Assembly (NCBI GenBank): GCA_963730585.1
Contig: CAVSSL010000010.1
Span: forward strand, 434,001-498,000
Length of the DNA: 64,000 nucleotides
DNA from: Pedococcus_A sp963730585
GTDB lineage: Bacteria; Actinomycetota; Actinomycetes; Actinomycetales; Dermatophilaceae
Reading direction: 5' to 3'
The translations under genes were made by a program, and so were the position numbers. Under the pieces are notes generated by a model. The model saw nothing but the letters and a program-made list of their open reading frames with translations. It did not search any database and was not told where the DNA came from. This document shows, piece by piece, positions 17,120 through 26,000 of the stretch. Each line of letters opens with the position of its first letter. The first letter of the stretch is position 1.

Positions 17120-17947
17120 ATGGCGCCCGTGACTCCCGACGAGCTGCTCGCCGCCTTCCACCACCAGATCCGCCTGCGCGACCTCGACGCCGAGGAGGGC
17201 AACGTCGTGGAGCGTGACGGACTCGTGCACCGCAACTACCCGGCCGACCCGTCCACGCCCGGCGCGATGATCGAGACGCCCGAGGGGCTGGTCGTCCATG
17301 CGGGCGACGACCCGGCGGCGGTGATCGCGCGGCAGCGCGACTTCTTCCGCGAGCGGGGGCAACAGGTCGAGTGGAAGACCTACGGGTACGACGAGCCCGC
17401 CGACCTCGGGGACCGGCTGGTGGCAGCCGGTTTCGTGCCCGAGGAGCTCGAGGCGCTCATCCTCGGCGACGCCGAGCGGGTCGCCGTCGACGTCGAGCTC
17501 CCCGCGGGCCTGCGGGTGCGTGCCGTCGAGCCGGGACCGGACCTCGACCGCGACCTCGAGCGGATCGCCGACCTGCACGACCTCGTCTGGCCCGGCACCC
17601 GCTGGATCACCCTGCGGTTCGGTGAGGAGATGCGGGCGCGCCCCGACCTCGTGAAGGGCTGCCTCGTCGAGGAGTCGCCCGACGGACCGGTGCTGTGTGC
17701 CTCGTGGCTGCGGATGGTCGAGGGCACCGACTTCGCCGGTCTCTGGGGAGGCGCGACGCACCCGGACTGGCGGCGCCGCGGCCTGTACCGCGCAACCGTG
17801 GCGCACCGGGCCCGGCTCGCCCTGGAACACGGCTACCGGTTCCTGCGCGTCGACGCCTCCCCGCACTCGCGGCCCATCCTCGAGCGCGCCGGCCTGTGGC
17901 AGGTCTCCACGACGACGCCCTACGTGCTCGACCCGAGCCAATCCTGA
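17120..17947 (+). CDS. GNAT family N-acetyltransferase
   Basis: A 275-residue protein whose C-terminal half is a GNAT domain. LCASWLRMVEG and FAGLWGGATHPDWRRRGLYRAT form strand 4 and the acetyl-CoA loop R-R-R-G-L-Y, and FLRVDASPHSRPILERAGL gives the final strand-helix. The N-terminal half (residues about 10-110) is an acidic, unassigned region that may be a degenerate second GNAT-like domain. The target is unknown. GTG 17129 with GGTGGGA upstream is an equally good start. Confidence 0.78.
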   Translation: MAPVTPDELLAAFHHQIRLRDLDAEEGNVVERDGLVHRNYPADPSTPGAMIETPEGLVVHAGDDPAAVIARQRDFFRERGQQVEWKTYGYDEPADLGDRLVAAGFVPEELEALILGDAERVAVDVELPAGLRVRAVEPGPDLDRDLERIADLHDLVWPGTRWITLRFGEEMRARPDLVKGCLVEESPDGPVLCASWLRMVEGTDFAGLWGGATHPDWRRRGLYRATVAHRARLALEHGYRFLRVDASPHSRPILERAGLWQVSTTTPYVLDPSQS

Positions 17948-18039
17948 CCCGGGCCGGACGGCCCCTACGCGGGCCGTGTCGAGGCATGGAAAGATCGAGC
18001 CGAACCTGCGTGACCGTCCATCTCGAAGAGGAGAGACCC

Positions 18040-19071
<1,032 letters not shown>

Positions 19072-19079
19072 GCGGCCCG

Positions 19080-19490
19080 GTGACCCCGTCGGAGAACCTG
19101 CTCGGCATCCCGCCCACCCACCTGCCCGAGGACCCCGCAGCCGACCGGCTGGAACAGGGCGTGGCCCCGGACCAGGTGGCCGCGGCATACCCGACCTCGT
19201 CGCTCGCCTGGGCCACGCTCGCGGAGGACGCGCTCGACGACGGGCGCACCGTCGAGGGCTACGCCTACGCCCGCACCGGCTACCACCGCGCCCTCGACGC
19301 GCTGCGGCGCTCGGGCTGGCGGGGACAGGGGCCGGTGCCCTGGTCGCACGAGCCCAACCGCGGCTTCCTCCGTGCGCTCGCGGCGCTGTCCAGGGCTGCC
19401 GGCGCCATCGGCGAGGTCGAGGAGGAGCAGCGCTGCCGCCAGTTCCTGCGCGACTCCTCACCGGAGGCGGCGGACGAGCTGGGCGTCTGA
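19080..19490 (+). CDS. DUF3151 family protein
   Basis: A 136-residue cytosolic protein starting at GTG 19080. The N-terminus ENLLGIPPTHLPEDPAAD and the helical SLAWATLAEDALDDG, YAYARTGYHRALDALRRSGW and GPVPWSHEPNRGFLRAL segments look like a TPR-like helical repeat. This family is regularly found right after fba in actinobacteria. Its function is not established; the context suggests a link to central carbon metabolism. Only eight bases separate it from fba, and a hairpin terminator (19513-19544) follows. Confidence 0.85.
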   Translation: MTPSENLLGIPPTHLPEDPAADRLEQGVAPDQVAAAYPTSSLAWATLAEDALDDGRTVEGYAYARTGYHRALDALRRSGWRGQGPVPWSHEPNRGFLRALAALSRAAGAIGEVEEEQRCRQFLRDSSPEAADELGV

Positions 19491-19512
19491 GGCGCTCGAC
19501 CACAGCAGCAAC

Positions 19513-19544
19513 GAAGCGGCGGTCCCCGATGGGGCCGCCGCTTC
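19513..19544 (+). terminator. Hairpin terminator after fba-DUF3151
   Basis: 14-bp arms (19513-19526 and 19531-19544) with one G-U pair and a cgat loop follow the DUF3151 stop by 22 bases. There is no clear T-run, as is common in high-GC actinobacteria. Confidence 0.7.
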
Positions 19545-19556
19545 CTCGTGCCCTAG

Positions 19557-19662
19557 GCCCGGTGCGGAGAAGCCAAGGCCGGTGCGGAGGAGGCAGGGCG
19601 GGGCGGTGACGCCAAGGCCGGTGCGGTGAAGCCAGGGGGTGGGGCGGTGAAGCCAGGGGGCC
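19557..19662. repeat. Degenerate tandem repeat, about five units of about 20 bp
   Basis: Units of the form GGTGCGGtgAAGCCAaGGcc follow one another, with variants such as gggcggtgacgccaaggcc. They end where unique sequence resumes near 19663. The block lies between a terminator and the leader of the HTH regulator at 19880. No protein reading of it looks genuine. Confidence 0.7.
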
Positions 19663-19879
19663 GGACCTCTCCGATCCAGCCCCCCGACTTCGCCCCCTGC
19701 GGTCGAGCGGCCCCCGGGTGCCCGCTCTGTGTGTCGCGGGGTTCGTCGTCCCCATGACGCGCCGCGACACCGCCCATGATGCCCGCCAGACGGCCCGTTG
19801 ACCCGTCACGAACCTGCCAATGGCCACAACATGTCAGACTTTCTGTGAGCCCGCTGTGCGCACGGCGAGAGGAGCACCC

Positions 19880-20836
19880 ATGGCCGACCAGATCTCGACC
19901 GACCCACCCCCTGCCCACGAGGTCCCGGCCCCCGAGGTCCCGGCCCGCGAGGTCCCGGCCCACGAGGTCCCGGGCCACGAGGTCCCGGCCCCCGAGGTCG
20001 TGCCGGGTGCCGACCCCGACTTCCTGGTGACCGACCCGCTCATGACGCTCCAACGGGTGCTCGAGCGCGAGGTCCGGCGCGCCGACCGCCGCCGCATCGA
20101 GCTCGCCGAGATCGGCAACGCGCTGTTGCGGCTGAGCAAGCAGCACGAGCAGCCCGGGGCGGACCGCCCCAGCGCGGTGTGGGAGCCGGTCGCCGCCGAC
20201 CTCGCCGCCACGGTCATCGAGCGGCTCATCGCCACCACCGACGGGCCACTGCGGCACTGTGTGGTCGACCTGGCCGTCGGCCCCGGGCTCGAGAGCGACA
20301 TCGTCGACGCGGCGACCCGGCGGCTGGAGCAGGGCAGGGTCCAGCGGGGCATCTACCCGATCAGCGCCTACCACGATGCCGATGCGCGACGGCAGATGGA
20401 CCACTTCGCCGCGGCGGGGGAGGTGCAGCGGGTGTGTCTCCAGCCGCCGTCGGACTTCGCGGTGTTCGGCGAGACCGCCGTGCTGGCCGTGGCGGACTGG
20501 GGCGACGCGGTCTCCAACTACGTGCTCATCCGTGACGCGATGCTGGTCCAGGCCTTCATCGCGCTCTTCGAGCGAGTCTTCGAGCAGGCGCTGCCCGTGC
20601 CGTCCGGTGGTGGGGAGGTCGACGCCGACCTCGAGCTGCTCAGGCTCCTGGGCTCGGGCCTCAAGGACGAGGCCATCGCCCGCTACCTCGGGTGCAGCCT
20701 GCGCACGGTCCGCCGTCGTGTCGCGGGGCTCATGGAGCAGCACGGCGCCGACACCCGCTTCCAGCTCGGGATGGCCGTCGCGGAGAGCGGTCTGCTCAGG
20801 CCCGGCCGCACCCCGCCACCACGCGTCCGCCGGTAG
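19880..20836 (+). CDS. Two-part HTH regulator with an N-terminal EVPA repeat
   Basis: A 318-residue protein. Residues about 12-42 are a proline-rich run of EVPAx pentapeptides. A helical segment (DPLMTLQRVLEREVRRADRR) and a PLD/TrmB-like middle domain follow (residues 95-235; YPISAYHDADARRQMDHFAA, QPPSDFAVFGETAVLAVAD). The C-terminus is a LuxR-like HTH: DLELLRLLGSGLKDEAIARY, LGCSLRTVRRRVAGLMEQ. The end is clearly related to the regulator at 31028 (shared RTVxRRVxxLMxQxGAxTRFQ). It lacks the N-terminal winged helix of that paralogue. ATG 19880 follows GAGAGGAG. The target genes are unknown; purA is the next gene but has its own promoter. Confidence 0.72.
   Translation: MADQISTDPPPAHEVPAPEVPAREVPAHEVPGHEVPAPEVVPGADPDFLVTDPLMTLQRVLEREVRRADRRRIELAEIGNALLRLSKQHEQPGADRPSAVWEPVAADLAATVIERLIATTDGPLRHCVVDLAVGPGLESDIVDAATRRLEQGRVQRGIYPISAYHDADARRQMDHFAAAGEVQRVCLQPPSDFAVFGETAVLAVADWGDAVSNYVLIRDAMLVQAFIALFERVFEQALPVPSGGGEVDADLELLRLLGSGLKDEAIARYLGCSLRTVRRRVAGLMEQHGADTRFQLGMAVAESGLLRPGRTPPPRVRR
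19919..20008 (+). repeat. In-frame 15-bp tandem repeat (five full units plus one degenerate)
   Basis: Units of gaggtcccggcccNc start at 19919, 19934, 19949, 19964 and 19979, with a degenerate one at 19994. They encode E-V-P-A/G-P/R/H. Being a multiple of three, copy-number change would lengthen or shorten the linker without breaking the frame. Confidence 0.85.
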
Positions 20837-20911
20837 CTGCACCCAGGTGGCGGGACGGGGGTGGCGGGTCTCCCGTCGTGGGACGGCTTGGGCCCGGCGC
20901 GGGCCGACCGG

Positions 20912-20960
20912 TAGCCTTCCGAGGTACGGGCCCCCGTGCACACGCACGACTGGGGCCCGT
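20912..20960 (+). promoter_or_regulatory. purA promoter -10 (TAGCCT) and 5' leader hairpin
   Basis: TAGCCT at 20912-20917 is a plausible -10 box, putting the transcript start near 20924. Immediately after it, ACGGGCCCC (20926-20934) pairs with GGGGCCCGT (20952-20960) around a 17-base loop. The mRNA would begin with a 9-bp stem, followed by about 50 bases to the AGAAGG site before ATG 21013. It may stabilise or attenuate the transcript; no known riboswitch fold was recognised. Confidence 0.45.
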
Positions 20961-21012
20961 GCTGTGACTGCAGCCGAGCTGAAGACTGACCGACTAGAGA
21001 AGGTGTGTACGC

Positions 21013-22302
21013 ATGCCGGCGATCGTGCTGGTGGGAGCCCAGTGGGGCGACGAGGGCAAGGGCAAGGCGACCGACCTCCTGGGCAGCGCCGTCGACTACG
21101 TGGTGAAGTTCAACGGCGGCAACAACGCCGGCCACACCATCGTCATCGAGGGCGAGAAGTACGCGCTGCACCTGCTGCCGTCGGGCATCCTCACCCCGAC
21201 CTGCACCCCCGTCATCGGCAACGGCGTCGTCATCGACCTCGCCGTGCTGTTCGAGGAGATCGACGGCCTCGAGGCCCGCGGGGTCGACACCTCGCGGCTC
21301 CTCGTCAGCGCCAACGCCCACATCATCGCGCCCTACAACCGCGTCCTCGACAAGGTCAACGAGCGCTTCCTCGGCTCCCGCAAGATCGGCACCACCGGCC
21401 GCGGCATCGGCCCGACGTACGCCGACAAGATGTCGCGCACCGGCATCCGCGTGCAGGACCTCTTCGACGAGAAGATCCTGCGCCAGAAGGTCGAGGCCGC
21501 CCTGGAGTTCAAGAACCAGGTCCTCGCCAAGATCTACAACCGTCGCGCCATCGAGGTCGACGAGGTGCTCGAGGAGCTGCTCGGGTATGCCGCGCGGCTG
21601 CGTCCCATGGTCGCCGACACCTCCCTGGTGCTCGAGCAGGCGCTGAACGAGGGCAAGACGGTGCTCATGGAGGCCGGTCAGGCCACCCTGCTCGACGTCG
21701 ACCACGGCACCTACCCCTTCGTCACCTCCTCCAACGCGACCTCGGGTGGCGCCTGCACCGGCGCGGGCATCCCGCCGAACCGCATCGACCGGGTCATCGC
21801 GATCCTCAAGGCCTACTCGACCCGCGTCGGTGAGGGCCCGTTCCCCACCGAGCTGCACGACGACATGGGCGAGTTCCTGCGCAAGACGGGCGCCGAGTAC
21901 GGCACCACCACCGGCCGCCCGCGACGCTGCGGCTGGGTCGACACCGTCGTGGGCCGCTACGCCACCCGGATCAACGGCGTCACCGACTTCGTCATCACCA
22001 AGCTCGACGTCCTCACCGGCCTGGACAAGGTGCCGGTCTGCGTGGCCTACGACGTCGACGGCGTGCGCCACGACGAGATGCCGGTCAACCAGACCGACTT
22101 CCACCACGCGGTGCCGGTCTACGAGGAGCTCGACGGCTGGTGGGAGGACATCTCGTCCTGCCGCACCTTCGAGGAGCTGCCCGAGAACGCCCAGCGCTAC
22201 GTGCTGCGGGTCGAGGAGCTGATCGGCGCCCGCGTCTCAGCCATCGGCGTCGGCCCCGGGCGCGAGCAGATCATCAGCCGCCACTCGCTGCTCGGCGACT
22301 GA
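21013..22302 (+). CDS. purA: Adenylosuccinate synthetase
   Basis: A 429-residue enzyme that joins IMP and aspartate with GTP, the first step to AMP. The P-loop GAQWGDEGKGK is at residues 7-17, with catalytic D13 and H41 in NGGNNAGHTI. The IMP and GTP parts (IGTTGRGIGPTYADK, EAGQATLLDVDHGTYPFVT, TTGRPRRCGWVDTV, TKLDVLTGLDKVPVC) are complete. Full family length and no frameshift. AGAAGG precedes ATG 21013. The gene stands alone between the HTH regulator and DUF402. Confidence 0.97.
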   Translation: MPAIVLVGAQWGDEGKGKATDLLGSAVDYVVKFNGGNNAGHTIVIEGEKYALHLLPSGILTPTCTPVIGNGVVIDLAVLFEEIDGLEARGVDTSRLLVSANAHIIAPYNRVLDKVNERFLGSRKIGTTGRGIGPTYADKMSRTGIRVQDLFDEKILRQKVEAALEFKNQVLAKIYNRRAIEVDEVLEELLGYAARLRPMVADTSLVLEQALNEGKTVLMEAGQATLLDVDHGTYPFVTSSNATSGGACTGAGIPPNRIDRVIAILKAYSTRVGEGPFPTELHDDMGEFLRKTGAEYGTTTGRPRRCGWVDTVVGRYATRINGVTDFVITKLDVLTGLDKVPVCVAYDVDGVRHDEMPVNQTDFHHAVPVYEELDGWWEDISSCRTFEELPENAQRYVLRVEELIGARVSAIGVGPGREQIISRHSLLGD

Positions 22303-22333
22303 AGCCGAGCGGACGGCGGGGCAGGGCGGCGGT

Positions 22334-22916
22334 GTGAACGGAGCCGAGGCCTCCACTCCCGACCTGGTGCCGGGTGACCCGGTGCGCGTCCGCTTCCGCA
22401 AGTGGGGTGGCGGTGAGCACTGGTCCGCCGACGTGGTCTGGCTGGGTGAGGACGAGCACGGCTGGTGGGCCGGCTGGCCACCGGGCACCCGGTGGACCCG
22501 CCCCGGCATGGAGTTCACCTCCCGCGGACGGCAGGTCGGCCTCTTCCCGCGCGACCGCGGGTTCGCCGCGACCTTCTACGAGGCGGTGCCCGAGTACCAG
22601 CACCGCCTCTACGTCGACGTCGCCACCACACCCACACTGACGACCGGCGGGCAGACGGCCCTCGAGCGGGCGGCCGGCGAGCTGACGGCGGTCGACCTCG
22701 ACCTCGACGTCATCGAGCGGTTCGACGGCGGGGTGTTCGTCGACGACGAGGACGAGTTCGCCGAGCACCAGGTGGCCTACGGCTACCCCAGCGAGGTGGT
22801 GGTGGCCGCCGAGGCGGAGCGCGACCGGCTGCTGCGCGAGGTCGGCAGACGGAGCAGCCCACTTCCGCGAGGCGCTGGCCGAGCACTGGCGCAGCCGGCT
22901 CACCGAGCTGACCTGA
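22334..22916 (+). CDS. DUF402 family protein, frameshifted near the 3' end
   Basis: A roughly 193-residue protein of the DUF402 fold, which includes nucleoside di/triphosphate phosphatases and the FAU-1/Ntdp group. WLGEDEHGWWAGWPPGTRWTRPGM, YVDVATTPTL and the acidic VDLDLDVIERFDGGVFVDDEDEF are typical; the acidic residues bind metal. The end shifts from frame 2 to frame 3 near 22853-22857, where one extra base gives EVGRRSAHFREALAEHWRSR and LTELT with TGA 22914. GTG 22334 begins 32 bases after purA and may share its transcript. Confidence 0.78.
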
Positions 22917-22973
22917 CCAGGCCGGGCAGCACCGAGGGCGCCGACCCTGCGGTCGACGCCCCCGGCCCCCTGT

Positions 22974-22997
22974 AACCCCCACCCCTTTACGGGGGTT
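22974..22997. terminator. Hairpin between convergent genes
   Basis: AACCCCC (22974-22980) pairs with GGGGGTT (22991-22997) around a 10-base loop, in the 173-bp gap between DUF402 and the surface-protein gene. Confidence 0.5.
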
Positions 22998-23003
22998 CCC
23001 CTG

Positions 23004-23029
23004 CCGGCTCGTCACCCCCGCCGAGCCGG
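23004..23029. terminator. Second hairpin between convergent genes
   Basis: CCGGCTCG (23004-23011) pairs with CGAGCCGG (23022-23029) around tcacccccgc. With the stem at 22974 it likely stops transcription from both sides. Confidence 0.5.
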
Positions 23030-23089
23030 CCCCGCCCAGGTCTCCCTGCGCGGACCTCTGTGGTCACACCTCTCCGTCAGACCTCACCG

Positions 23090-26000
23090 TCAGACCTCCC
23101 GGCGAGCGGCGACCCGCCACAGCCCGGCCCCGAGCACGATGAGCAGGGCAGCGCCGCCCATGAGCTGCGGCATACCGTCGAGCCCGGTGTGGGCCAGCGG
23201 CGTGCGCGGCGTCGGCGTGACCGCCGGCGTCTCGGGCTGCTGCTGCGGCGCCGTCGGCGGCACCGGGTGGTGCGGCACCGGCGTCGGCCGCTCCGGCGTC
23301 TGCGGGGTCTCCGGACCCCCGGTCGGAGGCTCCGTGGCGGAGGCCTCCACCCGCACGACGTTCGTCGGCGTGGTCGGCGCGAGGTCGGACGACACCGTGG
23401 CGACGTTGTCGATGCGCAGGTGGGCGCTCGCACCCGGCTCCAGCGCCGGTGCCTCGTCGACCACGGCCAGGAAGTAGACCGTCACGACGGCCCCGGGCTG
23501 CATCACGTCGACCGACCAGGTCAGCGTGGCGGTCTTCGGGTCGTAGGAGACCGTGCACGGCTCCGGCTCGCAACCGGCGGTGTCCTCCACGTAGGAGAGG
23601 CCGTCCGGCAGCGGGTCGGTCACCGTCACGCCGGTCTGCGCGACGCTGCCGCCCGCGGTGACGTCGATGCCGTAGAGCACGGGGTCGCCGTAGTCGACGA
23701 CGCCGTCGGACTCCACCGGCTCGCCGTCGGCGTCGAGCTCCCAGGCCGTCTTGTGCCCGGACACCGTGGCCCAGACCGCGACGTTGACGAACACGCCCGC
23801 GTCGATCGCCCCGGTGCGGGCGTCCACGACCACCTGGCGGCTGTCGGCGTCGCGGACGTAGCCCTCCGGCGCGTCGGTCTCCACGAGGGTCCAGGTGCCG
23901 AAGTCGAGACCGACGACGGCGAACTCGCCAGGCTGCTGAATCGGTGTCACGGCCGGTGTAGCCGGCCTGGCCGGTGTTGTCGGCCACCTCGATGCGCTGG
24001 TCGCCGCCCTGGGCGGACAGGCGCAGCTCGAAGACCGCCCCGCCGAGGGTCGCGCCCTTCTCGTCGACCTTGGTCCAGTCGACCCGGCCGTTCTCGGTGT
24101 TGACGACCCGGCCGACCTCGGCCTCGCTGTCGCTGCCGTCGACCGTGAAGGTGCGTGCAGCGGCCCCGGTGTAGCCGACGGGAACGGTGGTCTCCGTCAG
24201 GGTCCAGGTGCCGAAGTCCAGTCCCACGACCGCGAACTCGCCGGCGTCGGGGTCGGTGTCGCGGCCGGTGTAGCCGCCCTGGCCGGTGAAGTCGTCGACG
24301 ACGATGCTCTGGTCGCCCATGGTGAGCGTGAACCCGGCGCCCGCGAGCGGGGTCCCGTGCTCGCCGACCTTGGTCCAGGTGGCGCGGCCGTTCTCGGTGT
24401 TCTCGATGTCACCGAGCTGGAGCACCGCTCCGGAGCGGGGCAGGTCGACCACGACCGGCGACCCAGCGGCATACCCGGACGGCACGGTCGTCTCGGTGAG
24501 CGTCCACGTCCCGAAGTCGAGCCCGTCGACGAGGAACTCGCCGGCGTCGGGGTCGCGGTCGCGGCCCGCGTAGCCGCTCTGGCCGGTGAAGTCGTCGACG
24601 ACGACGCTCTGGCCGGGCGTGGTGAGGGTGAAGCCGGCGCCCGCGAGCGGGGTGCCGTCCTCGCCGACCTTGGTCCAGGCCAGGCGCCCGTCCTCGGTGT
24701 TCTGCACGGCGCCGAAGGTGGCGACCGGGGTGCCCGAGTCGACGGTGACGGTCCGCGGCGCACCGGCGGTGTAGCCCGTGGGCGCCTGGGTCTCGGTCAG
24801 CGTCCAGGGGCCGAAGTCCAGGCCGACGACCTTGTATGCCGCGGGGGCTGGGTCGCGGTCGTAGCCGTCGTAGCCGGCCTGTCCGGTGTTGTCCTCGACC
24901 TTCAGCAGCTGGTCGCCCATGGAGAGCTCGAACAGTGCGCCCGTGAGGGGCTCACCACCCTCGCCGACCTTGGTCCAGGTGAGGATGCCGTTGGTGCTGT
25001 TGACGATCGTGAGCACGTGCCGGCTGTCCTGCGCCGTGATGGTCACCTGCCGGTCGGCCGCCTTCGCGTAGCCGGACGGGACCGTGGTCTCCGACAGGGT
25101 CCAGGTGCCGAAGTCCAGGCCGGCGACCGAGAAGTACCCGGCCCGCTCGTCGGTGTCGGCACCCTCGTAGCCGGGTCGGCCGGTGTTGTCCGGGACGGCG
25201 ACGACCTGCCCCGCCTGGGTGCCCGGCACGTCGAGGGTCAGGGTGAAGCCGGCGCCGGCCAGCGGGGCGTCGTTCTCGTCGGTCTTGCGCCAGGTGATCC
25301 GGCCGTCCTCGGTGTTGTGGATCGTGCCCACCGTGACGCTGTGCTGCTCGGCCGTGACGGTGAAGTTCACCGCTGCCCCGCCGGCGTAGCCCGCGGGAGC
25401 CTGCGTCTCGGTGAGGGTCCAGCCGCCGAAGTCGAGGCCGTCGACCGCGAACTGGCCGGCCACCGGGTTGTCGTCGACGCCCTGGTAGCCACCCTGCCCG
25501 GTGTTGTCGGCGACCTCGATGCCCTGGCTGCCAGTCTGGCCGGCGCTCTGGTCCGACGGGGTCAGCGTGAAGACCGCGCCGCCGAGCAGCTCCCCGTGCT
25601 CGCCGACCTTGCTCCAGGTGACCGCGCCGTTCTCGGTGTTCTCGATGGCGCCGAGCATGATCGGGGTCGCCGACGGGACGACGTCGACGGTGCGCGGCTC
25701 GATGCCGGCGTAGCCGGTGGGCACCACGGTCTCGGTGAGGGTCCAGCTGCCGAAGTCGAGGCCCTCGACGGCGAACACGCCCACGGCGGGGTTGGTGTCG
25801 GCGCCCTCGTAGCCCGGCTCGCCGGTGTTGTCGGGGACGCTGACGCTCTGGTCGCCCAGGGTCAGGGTGAACGTGGCGCCAGCCAGCGGCGCACCGTCCT
25901 CGCCCACCTTCGACCACGCGAGGCGGCCGTTCATGGTGTTGCGGATCGCGCCCAGGCCGACGGTCTGGGCCGTCGCCGAGACGGTGAACTCGATCGGGTC

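Larger units (their letters stand above)
19491..19879. other. Intergenic region with a terminator, minisatellite and regulator leader
   Basis: No gene was recognised in these 389 bases. It holds the fba/DUF3151 terminator hairpin, a degenerate 20-bp tandem repeat (19557-19662), a GC-rich spacer and, just before the regulator at 19880, a less GC-rich stretch around 19815-19845 (caacatgtcagactttctg) that is the likely promoter, then GAGAGGAG as ribosome-binding site. Confidence 0.6.

Noticed and set aside
23064..23089. A longer C-terminus for the surface protein in the pre-shift frame
   Set aside because: That frame is Arg-rich and without the wall-anchor motif; the other frame gives the DUF11-like domain, LAHTG, helix and charged tail.
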